61,489 nucleotides of DNA from Priapulus caudatus (Eukaryota > Priapulida > Priapulimorpha > Priapulimorphida > Priapulidae): contig NW_014578020.1 of NCBI RefSeq assembly GCF_000485595.1, positions 1 through 61,489 on the forward strand. The letters are read 5' to 3'. The notes beneath the pieces were generated by a model. The model saw nothing but the letters and a program-made list of their open reading frames with translations. It was not told where the DNA came from and did no database searches. This document shows positions 1-11,165 of this stretch, piece by piece (the first letter of the stretch is position 1; each line of letters opens with the position of its first letter). The position numbers were made by a program, and so were the translations under genes.

Positions 1-735
1 AGAAAATTATACGATTTTAAGGAGCATAAAACTTCTTCAAAGTCAAATTTAGCTTGTAAATTTCACTGCTGACATGTAGCCTCATCCATCCAGCCATGCT
101 ATAGAGTTTCTACCTAGCAAACCCAGCAGTCAAATTCTTTCTAAAACACAGTAAACAGTTAACAAATCCATGTTTAAATCCCTCTCTTGAGGCCGTCAAA
201 AGGTTATCAGACACTTACTCTTCGGCACAGTCAGTGGGAAAGCCAACATTTCATGGTCCTGTTCAATAAAAGCATAAAAATGCTAGGTCACCACTGAAAC
301 AAAAAAGTTTCCAATCGCTCCGTCACACCTGATGCCTCAGAAAATGTCTAAATCTTGCCCTTGCCCCATTGACCTCTTGACCTGTGACCTCCAATTCGGC
401 ACAGTGCATGGCTTTGCCTACATGATGCTATACACCGACTATCCGAGCTAGTCGAGCCCTTTAAGGATTTGTGCCCGCAATTCTTCATTTCCTCCCTATA
501 CCTTTAAGTTTAAGGACGGGAATGTTCCCCTTCTTTTACACATTTGACCTTGGACCTTTTGACCCCAGCCTTCGACATTCCCAACTCGTTTTTTGACGAT
601 TCCCCCCGCATGTGCCGAAATATCGCTGACCGCTACGTGCGACGCGGTTAAGATTTGGCCCCAAACTGTTGCACGGACGGACGCCGGACGCCTCGGACGG
701 CAACGGCACGGACGATCATGCGATTCTACAATCCT
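1..735. repeat. Degraded copy of the ~1.3-kb DR1-bearing interspersed repeat
   Basis: This stretch matches, with many small indels, the repeat seen more cleanly at 1980-2516, 23860-24570 and 39160-39925. Shared landmarks in order are a block near 'gaggcataaacttcttcaa', the GTCAAAAGGTTATCAGACACTT block, the TGACCT-rich block (about 355-395 and 543-565), and a GGACGGACG-type stretch near 670-710 followed by 'gatcatgcgattctacaa'. The left end of the repeat lies beyond the window. No coding potential is visible. The high indel density suggests decay or poor consensus quality. Confidence 0.6.
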
Positions 736-1159
736 GGCAATCTGGACTATGTCGATGAGCTAAAAATACTCACACTTGTTACTGCCGCTTACACCAACAT
801 ACACTTTATTCATATTTAAATATACTACAGATCATGCTCCTATGCTGCCGCTCGAAACTTTTGCCAGCTCTGATGATGGCGAATTTCAAGAGTAGTCGGA
901 TCGTTTCAACAAAATGGCCGACCGTCGACACATAGCTACGCCACTAGTGGAATGGCACATATTACACCACAAGACCATATTTACTTCTAAGGCTTTCTAG
1001 ACTCCTTTGAGGCTATCTAACTTGCGTGCATATGCAAATATTGCCTCTAGTGCCGAATTTCTGCCTGGAAAAAAGAGCTAAAAAGGCAGTTTTCTAGAAC
1101 GATATTATAGGTGCGCCGGTGAACAGATTGCTGAGGCCTTACTTTGTATTGCCTCCTAT
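736..1159. other. Unassigned AT-rich intergenic or intronic sequence
   Basis: No exon with flanking splice signals was recognised here on either strand. It lies upstream of the OXA1L exons, so it may be an OXA1L intron. It contains nothing I can name. Confidence 0.4.
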
Positions 1160-2516
1160 AGCAAACAACTATTTGCAAGACAGAATCGGATAAGCACTCT
1201 CATTTACTACGCAAGCCTGCAGGCTGAACTAGAGAGGTGCCCCGTGTAAACTAATTAGAGCAGGCAAAACGCACCGTACTATCACACACACTGCACTTGG
1301 CAGTGGCATAAGTAACCATGACAGTACGAGAATGCCATAGGAAAGAATTAATACCGATTTACAGGAGCATAGACTGTTCTTCAACCAAATTTAGCTTTTG
1401 AAATTTCACTGTGACATTGAGTAGCCTCATACATCCAGCATGTATAGATTCTACTAGCAAACCCGGCGCTCAAATTCTTTCTAACAGTAAACAAATCCAT
1501 GTTTAACCCCTCTGAGGCGTCAAAGGTTTATCCGACACTTAGGCCCGGTCGATCCACACACGCCGGCACGACAGACACAGCTAAAACGCAGCGCCGTTCT
1601 GCTGAAAAAAAATACATTGTGATTCTCGCGCACTTGTGTCTGAGCGCATTGTGTATCACTCTGGCTCAGTGATCAGAAAGATTATGCAGGACATGTGCTT
1701 GCTTGCCATGGACTTGATGAGTTAGCGTGAGCAGAACACGTTGATAAAAAACAATCGCGTTGATTGGTTCCAATTGTCTTTTTCGCCGTCACGTCAGCCG
1801 GCAAAAGTCAAACTCATTGACTTTCGGCCGTCGCCTGAAACCGGCTGCGCCGTTCCGTGTCAGTGGTAGACTGCGCCATAAAGATATAATAATTTGAACT
1901 TTGCCGGTAGGGATTTCTGCCGTGACGACGCCGTTGTCCGTGGCGCTTCCGCGCCGCTGGGTGTGTGGAGACGGGCCTTTACTCTTCGCATGTCAGCAGA
2001 AAGTACATTTCATGGTCTTTTCAATGAAAGCCTAAAAATGCTAGGTCACCGACCTGAAACAAAGTAAATTTTCAATATCTCCGCAAACATGTCCTGTCAG
2101 AAAATGTCTAAAAATTGCCCTGTGCCCATTGACCTTTGACCTGTGACCTCCAATTTCGGCACAGTGATGGGTTTTCCTACCACGATGCTATACACCGACT
2201 ATCATGAGCTTAGGTCGAGCCGTTTAGATTTGTGCCGCAATTCTGCATTTCCTCCCTATACCTTAAGTTAAGGAGGGAATGTTCCCCTTTTTTTACACCT
2301 CTTGACCTTTGACCTTTGAACCCAGCTTCGACATCCCAACTCGTTTTCGGATTACCCTCCTCCCACGTCCCGAATATCGTGACCGTACGTCGAGCCGTTT
2401 AGATTTGTGCCCAACTGTTGACGGACGCACGCACGGCCGGACGGACGCACGCACGCACGCTCATGCGATTCTACAAGCTGCATCTGACTGTGTCAGATGA
2501 GCTAAAAATTGGCAAT
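1160..2516. repeat. Near full-length DR1-bearing interspersed repeat, interrupted by a MITE
   Basis: The copy starts near the 'caactatttgc' block shared with 38880 and runs to the terminal block 'gtcagatgagctaaaaatt'. Shared internal blocks are 'gcaggcaaaa', the TTATCCGACACTTA block, a TGACCT cluster and an ACGGACGCACGCACG stretch at 2420-2460. A perfect direct repeat TGACCT-T-TGACCT sits at 2303-2315. The copy is split by a separate element at 1542-1978. An ORF of 63 codons across 2309-2500 is a by-product of the repeat and is not a gene. Confidence 0.65.
1542..1978. mobile_element. 437-bp MITE with TTA target duplication (PIF/Harbinger-like)
   Basis: The element starts GGCCCGGTCGATCCACACAC and ends in the near inverse GTGTGTGGAGACGGGCCT. 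It is flanked by TTA at 1539-1541 and again at 1979-1981. Other copies of the host repeat read straight through this point ('gacacttactcttcg'), so the empty site is visible elsewhere in the window. A 3-bp TWA duplication is typical of PIF/Harbinger elements, so the superfamily call is inferred. No transposase is present. Confidence 0.65.
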
Positions 2517-2742
2517 CAACTACAGTTATTTCCCACAAGTAAATGTGTATGCTTCCTTCATTGATAATATCAGGTGTATAAAAACAAAATTGTTTTTATT
2601 CGCTCTTTATAATCACTAGTATGTGACTTGCTGCTCAGGAATCCTGTGTAGTTTCATATTATCATTTTAAAGAATAACCATAGCATTCTAGTTAGTACGT
2701 GACTTAATGTAGTAATTCTGTGTTTTTCTCTCATATTAATAG

Positions 2743-3359
2743 GCAGTTCTGTGCTACTGGCTAACATCAAACTTATTCACGTTGTGTCAAGTGGCAGTTT
2801 TGCGTATACCGTCTGTAAGGTCCTTCTTCAACATTGAAAAGATCATTCATCTTGACCCTTCAAAGGCACCCCCAAAGAAAGGATTCATCGAAGGCTTCAA
2901 GGAATGTAAGATCATCAGCATTTTCTAGTAAAAGGATGTCCAAATTAATTTTTAATGCTATTACATCCAATCAGATTGTCATAAGTTGGATAGTGTAAGA
3001 CCAACAATCAAATATAACAAGTGTTTCTGTACAAACTATTATTGCTAACTTTCATGGAAAAGTAATAGGTGCTAAAACATGAAGTAAGGGTAATTGCTTC
3101 ATTAATGCAATAAATTATACCAAAGCATAATTTATTGCAATGAACTATAATATGAGTTTTGACTGAAATACAGACTATTAAATTTTTTCTCGCAGCCTAT
3201 AGTAATGCACGAATATCAGCTGAAATTAAAGAAAGGAAACAGCGGGACTTGATGAGATTTAAAAAGGCTGGTTCGGGACCTGTTGTGAAAACATATGCAA
3301 CTGATCCAACAAAGAAGACGATGCCAACGAAAGAAAGGGTTTCTGCAAAAAACAGATAG
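2743..3359 (+). CDS. OXA1L: OXA1L, mitochondrial inner-membrane insertase, last two exons (partial)
   Basis: Exons are 2743-2905 and 3196-3359, joined in phase 1, with stop TAG at 3357-3359. The first begins AVLCYWLTSNLFTLCQVAVL, the last transmembrane segment of the YidC/Oxa1 domain, followed by RIPSVRSFF and a loop ending GFIEGFKE. The second carries the basic tail with SAEIKERKQRDLMRFKKAG and GPVVKTYATDP. Both align by eye with the C-terminus of animal OXA1L, including the charged matrix tail known to contact mitochondrial ribosomes. The protein inserts mitochondrially made and imported proteins into the inner membrane. Splice sites are ttaatAG, GTAAGA and tcgcAG. Earlier exons are not visible and probably lie left of the window. 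The gene converges on ZC3H18, 1.6 kb away. Confidence 0.93.
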
Positions 3360-4922
3360 GCTTACATTTTGTTGCAAGCAGGCAGTAATTTGATCTATCT
3401 TAGAACAGATATTGTGAATCCTGTTGACGTTTATGCAAACTAGAAGCCTGTGTGTGCAAAGACCTATCTGACTCTGAGTGAGAGATGATACTAATGATCA
3501 ATGATACTTTCAGATATAGGAAAATAATTCACACGTACTTGGTGCAAAATGGTGCACTGGTGCTTAAATGCTGTTCATTGATGGGCGTCATCACGCATTT
3601 ACATATTAATCTTGGATTAGCATGATGCAAACAAAAATGTCATCAGTTACTGCTTTTGTGGCAAGGTGGTCTGCAATGATATAGCTCAAATCTAGTGTTT
3701 TCACCTGTAGTTGAATGTTTCTGGTCACTCAGGTAATGTTGTAGGTGTAATATGTAAAATACATGTAAATTATTAAATACTATTACGAAATAGTATTTGT
3801 AAGTGAATTTTTGGCAGTCTTTAAGAGTAGTTGGATTTTGGAAAACGTTTTCGATTTTATTGTGATGCTCATTATGGTAGAGATAATGATCAATGCTATC
3901 CCAAAATCTTGTATATTGCTTATTCTGTAGTTTCACAGAATACAATGTGGTAATTTGTAATTTTGTTTGACCTGTCCTTGTTTTACTGTTAAAAATAACT
4001 TAAGATATACCGGTACCAACAACTTGATAGTTTTAAAGAACAACCGAGTACATGACCACTTTTGTTTTATTTTACACACTTGATTATACATCACAACAGG
4101 TAATATAAATCTAGTTTTCATTGAACCTGTACTGTATAAAGTGACATAACCCTTTGAAACTGCCCTTTGTTATACATCAGAACCACACGAACGCTGCTTT
4201 TTACAATAAAATTCAAAAGCCCATGATAATTGCGATGACAAAATGATTCGTTTACTATCAAAATATTGATGAAAACCTGCAAACATTACTGTCTGTGTTT
4301 AAACAACTTCAGTAGCCCTGATTTACTATATTACTAAAATTGTAATGTACAATAGACTCCTGCAAAATGGCAGTGGGTAAAAAAGAACTATTTGTTATTT
4401 GATTATAACCAATGTGCAAAATTTTCTCACCTACAAATCAACAACAAATCTACTAATGATCACAAAGGGTTAGATATGAGGATATTGTGTCTGGCCAACT
4501 GACAACTAGCTCTCCAATGTCAAGAAAACATACATAGGAATGCAATATAGAAAATGTATTAATTGACAATTTTGAAAAAAAAAATCAAACTTGGCAATAC
4601 CGTTTGCACTGATTCTTCCATTTCATTAGGAACAATAAGGCAAGCCATTAGCGATTATAAATGCTATTATTGTATATGGATAGGCAAATATGAAGAGATT
4701 GTTCCATTACTGTAAAGAGCCTATCAACTTATACATCACCAATAAAAGCACGATTTTCACAATATGGAACATGGTAAGGCTCATGTTTCAAACCGCTTTG
4801 TGCATTTTAGGTGCATAAACAGCTGGTCAAGTCAACTAAAACAATATGTTACATCAGCATCTGCTACAGTTCTATTGAGGAATAGTCTCTCTGGCACACT
4901 TTCCTCATAACACCTGCCCCTC
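3360..4922. other. Convergent intergenic region between OXA1L and ZC3H18
   Basis: This stretch presumably holds both 3' UTRs. A canonical AATAAA on + is at 4205-4210. It is AT-rich, and the only longer ORFs (minus, 3643-4121) have no recognisable composition or splice context. I see no repeat family member here. Confidence 0.5.
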
Positions 4923-5135
4923 TTACGCGAGTTTCAGCCTTTTCTTTGCGATGGCATCTTCCACTGCCTTTAGCTGTTTCAGAAGCTCCTCTCTTCTCGA
5001 CAGAGAAGACTTCTTCGCTGAGACCTTTGGAGGCGCCTTTTCTACTGCTGCAGGAGGTGAGGCAGGTCTCTTCCTGCTGCTGGCAGAGTTGGCACCGGAG
5101 GATACACTCGCTGCAGTATTGCTGTTGCTGATAGT
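4923..5135 (-). CDS. ZC3H18: ZC3H18 terminal coding exon (exon 20)
   Basis: The exon reads from 5135 to stop TAA at 4925-4923 and gives 70 residues. It enters in phase 0 after acceptor gttgcAG, which matches the phase-0 exit of exon 19. The tail contains SLSRREELLKQLKAVEDAIA followed by KKRLKLA. This is the signature conserved C-terminal helix of animal ZC3H18 (human has nearly the same RREELLKQLKAVEDAIARKR block). The first half is Ser/Ala/Pro-rich and low complexity. Only one copy of this exon exists in the window. The overlapping + strand ORFs at 4946-5166 are antisense shadows. Confidence 0.95.
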   Translation of the reverse strand, partial: TISNSNTAASVSSGANSASSRKRPASPPAAVEKAPPKVSAKKSSLSRREELLKQLKAVEDAIAKKRLKLA

Positions 5136-5388
5136 CTGCAACGAGAATGAGAAACAGTTGCTATAGGATGATTATCTATTGTTTTCCCATGCATTCTTGC
5201 CTCTACACATTTTGAATAAAATCACTGACACATCAAATGTAATAGCGCACAGATATTCTTCGTAGATTTACTAAACATTGTAAATGAACTTTTAAACTGC
5301 AAGTTGGATTGAATAGCCAGCACTCGACAAAACCATCGAACCACTGGACGATGTTGGTAAATTATAGCAAGAGTAGATAATAACACCC

Positions 5389-6150
5389 GATTCCCGCATT
5401 TTTAACCGATTTGCCACCAATAAAGAAGCAAGTGTATACGTTCCTCAGCTTATTATGACCACTAATCACTCACCTTTGTGGTACTGATATTCGTTTACAT
5501 ATATTTGCTAGCGTATTGCTGTAAATCGTAATCTTGCACGAGCTGAATTCGCACAATTTACCGCTAAAATGGCGCTATTGTGTGAGGTGTTAAGACAAAT
5601 TTTGAAGCTATAGTGGCGCCAATATTTAGCAACGGACTGTTTCCAAATCATTCGTGCCCCGATAGGGGTTTAATGTACTTGATTACCTGCGCGTGCGTAA
5701 TGTGATACTTACTGCAAACTACTACAGAGAATATTGTTATTATTGTATTATTACTTATGTAAGATAGTATGTCAATTTATTGTGTTGCGATGACAATAAC
5801 AGCGCGTCTCGCGGTTCCTCACGAGATCAAAATTCGAAATTTAGATTGTCTCTCAACCCTATCGGGGCTTGAATGATTTGGAAACAGTCCGTTGCTAAAT
5901 ATTGGCGCCACTATAGCTTCAAAATTTGTCTTAACACCTCACACAATAGCGCCATTTTAGTGGTAAATTGTGCGAATTCAGCTGGTGCAAGATTACGATT
6001 TACAGCAATACGCTAGCAAATATATGTCAACGAATATCAGTACCACGAAGGTGAGTGATTAGTGGTCATAATAAGCTGAGGAACGTATACACTTGCTTCC
6101 TTATTGGTGGCAAATTTTGATGAGAAAAATCGGTTAAAAATGCGGGAATC
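5389..6150. mobile_element. Foldback element with ~290-bp arms in the last ZC3H18 intron
   Basis: The left arm (5389 to about 5672, beginning GATTCCCGCATTTTTAACCG) is the inverse of the right arm (about 5854-6150, ending CGGTTAAAAATGCGGGAATC). The spacer is ~180 bp. The arms differ by only a few substitutions and indels, so the insertion is fairly young or the arms are kept similar by conversion. There is no ORF, so it is non-autonomous. It abuts the separate MITE at 6151. Confidence 0.8.
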
Positions 6151-6850
6151 AGGGGGCCGTTGTCAGAAACAAAATTAGTCGCAACATTAGTCTTACCATT
6201 AACTTCCACTCGTAAACCGTTGACAGAAACATCGTAAGGTTACGAGAACGAAAAATCCTCGGAAATTTCCTCCTAACATTACGAGAGCCCAGACCCTCTC
6301 GTAACCTTAATATTAAGTTGAAAATAACACATTTACACTACGAATTACAATTATAGTGATATTATATTTTATAAATAATAAATAAAATGTGTGTTTTTCT
6401 TGAAAAACACGTCAAAATCAATTAATTATCTACCGCTAATAAAACAAAACAATACATTTACAAATGGCGTATGGCATTTGTTCTCTTGTTCTAAAGGTTT
6501 TCCACGCTGCCACGATTCTCGCGTCTCCGGCGTTACAGTGTGAGAATTTGTCTTGTTGTGCAGAATAAATTCATGACGGCAGTCGTTTTTCATCAAATAT
6601 TATTTATATGTAGTTAGCCATCATAATATGCATAAATTACTGTGATGTACAATAAATGTGTATGAATTTGAATTTTGTGATTGATTCTCATCAATCAGCA
6701 GCCTTGTGATGAAGTTCCTGTTATCGTAAGTTTTTTAATAGCTGCGATGTGTTTCTGTCAACGCTAGTCTCGCAACATTAGCATTAGTCGTAAGTGTTGT
6801 CGTAGCATTAACTTTAGCATTAACTTTACGATGTTTCTGAAACGGGCCCA
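6151..6850. mobile_element. ~0.7-kb MITE with GGGCCCGTTGTCAGAAAC-type termini
   Basis: The left end is GGGGGCCGTTGTCAGAAAC and the right end reads GTTTCTGaAACGGGCCC. The sub-terminal parts repeat the motif TTAATGTTA/CATTAACTT in many short inverted forms. Other members are 22332-23043, 40697-41395 and a fragment at 27903-28322. No ORF of note. Superfamily not assigned. Confidence 0.75.
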
Positions 6851-6891
6851 GGTGTCTCACTCGTGTTATTATCTACTCTTGATTATAGGCA

Positions 6892-7189
6892 ATGTCAGCC
6901 AATAGAAGAGTAATGCAAGAACAATACAAGCAGCTTAAAATGAGATTAGATAGGTGTACTGCCAGGAGATTAGAAAAAAAGGACCCACTAGCTGGCACCG
7001 GGAGAATAGTAACAGTTTATAAGTTATTACAGATAATTAATAGTTTTGATTCCCATACATTTATTTATGTTATTCTGTTATTGTTTATTATAGGTGATAT
7101 TACAATTAGCACATGAATTGCCAGAGTGGCGAAACATGTCTACGAATTTGAAGACAATACATATCGATGTAATTTGTTACTAGTAATTG
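6892..7189 (+). CDS. Candidate small two-exon antisense ORF in a ZC3H18 intron (unrecognised)
   Basis: After an acceptor-like gattatAG, a frame opens with ATG at 6892 and encodes a Lys/Arg-rich, potentially helical peptide (MSANRRVMQEQYKQLKMRLD and onward). A possible donor GTAACA near 7010 and acceptor ttattatAG at 7092 would join it to a second block containing LQLAHELPEWRNMS, stopping near 7189. I do not recognise the family. It is on the strand opposite ZC3H18, between exons 19 and 20, and the same ORF recurs at 28365 only because that segment is a second copy of the locus. It may be a transposon-derived coding remnant or a chance ORF. Confidence 0.22.
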
Positions 7190-7290
7190 TAGCGGTATAA
7201 AGTTTGTGTCTATGTGAAACAGAAAAACCTTGCTAATGGAGTTGTATCCTATGAGTGTGAGTCTCAATGAGTGTACATGCTGTTTCATAC

Positions 7291-8561
7291 CTTACTAGAG
7301 TTTTGAGCTCCAGGGCTGCAGTCTTTGTACTCTTTCAGGTTTTGCCGACAGTGCTGCTGCATCAGCTCCATTTGTTGTTGAAAACGCTGCGGAGGCTTTT
7401 TAGTGCTTCCTTGGCGTGCTAAAAACATTAGCACCTTGAGATTTTCATAATTACAGCATTAACAGGAACATGCACATGTATGTGGGCACAAGGAGAAATA
7501 AGACTAATTTTTCAACAGGTACAATAAACCGTATAATAAAACGTAATGAGGCCCGTCAATGGCAACTAAGACCATTTCGATTATTTTTAAATACCTTTCT
7601 CAGCTTTCTCGAAAGCTGATGCTTCAATGCTGTTTCTGACTGGTTTTATGGTCATTTTGACTGGTGGCTTCTCCACTTGAGGAGGAGGAGGTGGCTTTGG
7701 AGAAGGCTTTGGAGGTGGCTTCCAACCGTGCTTTCTTTCACTGTTGGCTTTGCTGGTTCTGATGGCTAACAAGAAAAACCGTCTCAACTTTTTACAATTA
7801 TATACAATAAAGCTCTAAGAGTAAAAACAGCAACGTTTGGTGGTGTTAATTGCTATGTGTGTTAAAGGCGCAAACACTCGCAAATACGCACGCACTGCAC
7901 GCAGCCACACAATTTAGTTCTCTACCTTGTTGCAAGATTAAGCTTGATTGCTTGTGCGAAATTGCAAAGCTTTTCTTTTGGCTCATCAACTGTGACGTTG
8001 TAACGGCAGATTTGACCTGTTTGCTGCTCAGACTTTCATCTGCCCTCTTTCCTGCACACACAAAGACATATAGATAAAGGCCATACTCAAACCTATAAAC
8101 ATAATAAAGTGACAGTGACAGTGATCATGTTTAGCACCCGTCATTATAACAGCGGAATGAGCTTTCATTTTATTAATTTTACTGACACTGATCAGGTCAA
8201 ACGTGCAAACAAATGATATATGTAAAATATTCACATGGCTTTGGTACACAGAATAACACCAGATGGCATTACAGTATATACACCCTACTGTACCTCAAAC
8301 ACAAGTACACGAGTATGCTGTTGAAGAAGTGCTCAATCCTGTACAACACCGCCAGCAGTAAAGGGCGCATATGAGCCTGCTGGAAGATTTGTGCAGAGTT
8401 GGTGTGGACTTACTCTCATACGCAGAGTCGGAGCTGGACTGCTGCTGGCGTGAGCTAGCAGAGCTGCTGCTGCTGCCACTGCTGCTTGATCGGCTGCGAC
8501 TACGGCTTGACGAGCTGCTGCTGAAGCTACCGCTGCGCCTTCTATGTCTTTCAGGCTAGCA
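7291..8561 (-). pseudogene. ZC3H18: ZC3H18 exons 16-19, indel-disrupted copy
   Basis: Exon borders are 8561-8414 (exon 16), 8051-7926 (17), 7765-7595 (18) and 7418-7291 (19), all with GT-AG sites. They are the same exons as at 30047-28765 but carry scattered one-base insertions and deletions, mostly in short homopolymers. Exon 16 is 148 rather than 149 nt, exon 17 is 126 rather than 128, and exon 18 is 171 rather than 175. Exon 19 keeps its length but has compensating indels and an internal stop. The splice sites are intact. I read this as an unpolished or alternative-haplotype copy, not an old pseudogene, because no substitution-driven decay goes with the indels. Confidence 0.8.
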
Positions 8562-9270
8562 CTGAAACACCACACAAGCATTTGTTGTCAAGTGCTGCTT
8601 GTATAGCATTGGGAATTGTTATAGAATCCAGGTTAGACTATGCAGCTCTGAGAGCGACTGCTTGCTAAATTTCACTCCAAGCTTTAAATCTTATATATGT
8701 GTAACTCATAATATCATATATTTTAAACATACTGAAAAGCTCATAAATGGGTTCATCATGCACTCCCAGCTGTAAGTCCAGGAAAACGGACAGCTCAAAA
8801 CACACGTTATTCTTAAACTGTACATGCTTTTGGCTTCAGAATTACTGCACATACACCCAAGTATAATGTAACTTACTTCAATTGATGATCAATGTTCTTG
8901 TAAATAGGAACTAGAACTTATAAAAGATGTGTATAATAGGGATGACTGACTATGTGATACAACACTCGAGTTATGACAACAAGAGCCGCAGAGCGACTGG
9001 GCTCATCTGAGGTCTGTTGCTACGGTTATAAACGTAACATTTAAGTCGTGCGTAGTGACACCTTTGTTAGGCGCAGATATGCAGATACGCAGTTGCGTAC
9101 ACATCATTTCAGCAACCTTCTGCATTCTGCATACCTCCCAAATCCCATTGTTGATACAAATCGCTGTGCCTGAACTCCTGTTTTATGGTGCAATGACAAT
9201 GTGAGCCTAACCCTAACCTTAACCCTATTAAAAAAATAAATATTTGTTGTTATTAAATTGTTGTAAATAA

Positions 9271-9625
9271 ATCATGTAAATATTTGCGTTAATTTGAAAA
9301 AAATAGTTAAATGGATAAAGATAGAAAAATACAGAAAACAGGTAAATAATAAATGAAAGTGTCAATGACACTGTAGCTCACCACAAAAAAGGACACAAAT
9401 GAGTGAGTGAGAAGAAGTCAGTTTTAATGAGCAACCATCGCGTACATTATAGAAACGAAGAGTATATATGGGAGAACTCCCATTATATACTCTTGATAAT
9501 TATATGTGTAATTTTTTATGTGAAAATAATAAATAATATTATATATAAATTATAAATAATTTATAAACCAAAATGAATCAAAATTTGTGACGGTAGATGG
9601 CGCTATACCCGCCTTGATGTTTCTT
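9271..9625. repeat. Left arm of long inverted repeat flanking a ~4.9-kb segment
   Basis: This block (from 'catgtaaatatttgcgtt' through 'tcaatgacactgtagctcac' to 'ggtagatggcgctatacccg') recurs inverted at 14535-14806 with moderate divergence. It also recurs in segments B (30745-30875) and C (36295-36505). At 9463-9500 it contains a short hairpin with arms near AGAGTATATATGGGAG. The two arms enclose exactly the part of ZC3H18 (exons 15 to 11b) that is reversed in segment C. Confidence 0.75.
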
Positions 9626-9699
9626 AGCATAAATCATTATATCATAATAATATAATAATAATAGTATAAACCATGTTCATAGCAGGAATTTTGCATTAA

Positions 9700-10594
9700 A
9701 GGCATAATAGGCCCATTGATTATGCAAAGTTGACGAATGCTACAGTAACTGGCACCTTCTGTAGTTAATAAGTACATTACCTTATAGCCAAACGCGTATT
9801 AGTTTGTCCAATATCACTGCTAATTACTAAGAAATGTCTAATTGAAATCCGTAAATCTGGTAATCTGGCGCCAACGCTAAATTGGTTGGCAAGCAAAATA
9901 GCCTCGAATTCGGCTAGGTGACTACGGGTGTTTAGCAGAGAATTGTTTGTCCCAGGATGCTTATATACGACTAATGAGCTAGTAGAGATGTATCTCTGGT
10001 GTATTCTCGGTATTGAGGCACAAGTAAATAACCGTGGGTGCTAATGAACGGGTACCCACATGTCTTCAATTTCGGACACAGGTGTATTCGTTTGACCAAT
10101 ATACGTAAATACGCGCAGTGCCGTCTGCTTTCCATGTTAGTCTGTGGCCGTGGTTAGTCCGCGATCCTCCATAGTGTTGGCCCCCAACACAGCCTACTTC
10201 ATTATCACGAGCGTCCGTGATCGTATGTGGATTCCACGTTCATTGCAATCGGAGCTACTGTTACGTATACAGTTAGCGTACTGTACTATCGCTAGCATTG
10301 CGTACGGCCGAGCGAAAATGCATGCGTGCGTGCGTTTTTGCATGCGTGCGAAAATGTCCGCGTGCACTATAAATCTGTATCACACCCGTTTCGCCAGTAT
10401 GCGTTTCAAAACTGTAAAACGTCAGTCAACTGATTTCTTGGACTGCGGATTTCAATTAGACATTTCTTAGTAACCAGCAGTGATATTCGACAAACTAATA
10501 CGCGTTTGGCTATAAGGTATGTACTTATTAACTACACAAGGTGCCAGTTACTCTAGCATTCGTAAAAATTGCATAATCGATGGGCCTATTATTC
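9700..10594. mobile_element. ~0.9-kb foldback element with TTAA target site
   Basis: The termini AGGCATAATAGGCCCATTGA and its near inverse (ending GGGCCTATTATTC) begin arms of about 170 bp that run through TAACTGGCACCTT and ACGCGTATTAGTTTGTC. The better-preserved copy at 35308-36202 has intact TTAA on both sides. TTAA duplication points to piggyBac or Kolobok mobilisation, which is an inference. The interior has CATGCGTGCG repeats and no transposase. Confidence 0.75.
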
Positions 10595-10639
10595 TTAAAA
10601 GATATTGTCAATGAAATCTTGTAAATCGACCAGACGAAT

Positions 10640-11040
10640 GTGACACCACAGACTGTTTGTTATCTGCGTGTCTATATATAATATGCTATATAATTGCCAA
10701 ACCTTATTTACCTAATTTGCATAATTTTTTTTTAAATATCAAAACCTCTACCCCTTATTCATTCACATACCAAAAATGAGCAAAATCCATTGAACCTGAA
10801 CTAACTAATGGCAATTCCCATTTTTGCCAAAAAATGCCGTGGCTCGAAAGTACGTCGACTGGCGTGCTCCAAAATAGGACGTTTAATATGGGAGCATAGC
10901 AGTAACAACTATACCCAATTTTAAACATGTGGGTCAAACGGTTCCTGAGTTATTGTTGACGCCTAGCCAAATGTTGACGGACGGACGGACGAACGAACAA
11001 TGGCAATAGCTCAGCTTGACGATGTCAAGGTGAGCTAAAA
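10640..11040. repeat. Interspersed repeat ending in GGACGGACGG and TAGCTCACC-type block
   Basis: The copy runs from the 'ccacagactgtttg' block to 'gatgtcaaggtgagctaaaa'. It contains 'gttgacggacggacgga' and 'caatggcaatagctcag'. Further copies are 27069-27475 and, inverted, 34865-35265. The short minus-strand frame across 10755-10937 recurs in each copy and is part of the repeat. It is followed directly by the tRNA-like SINE head. Confidence 0.65.
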
Positions 11041-11110
11041 ATCAGATGGGATTCGATCCAACGACCTTTGAGCCGTGATGCCTGTGCTGTGCGTTCGGGC
11101 TATCCAGGCT
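11041..11110 (-). repeat. tRNA-derived SINE-like head (minus strand)
   Basis: Read on minus, this gives a box-A-like TAGCCcGAACGCACAGC and a box-B-like GGATCGAATCCCA set at tRNA-like spacing (AAGGTCGTTGGATCGAATCC resembles a tRNA T-arm). The same unit occurs at 27478-27545 (minus) and 34795-34862 (plus), each time beside the GGACGGACGG repeat. It is tRNA-like only over the promoter half and is not a functional tRNA gene. Confidence 0.55.
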
Positions 11111-11165
11111 TATTGGGTTTCTAGATTATGGATGTGCCATGAATATGACAACACACTGTGATGTC

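Noticed and set aside
2309-2500. Arg/Thr/His-rich ORF at the end of a repeat
   Set aside because: It translates GGACGCACGCACG simple sequence in the DR1-type repeat, and similar ORFs occur in every copy.
9205-9232. CCTAACCCTAACCTTAACCC, telomere-like
   Set aside because: Only a few irregular units, also at 30689-30712 as the duplicate, inside a gene intron. Too short to claim an interstitial telomere.
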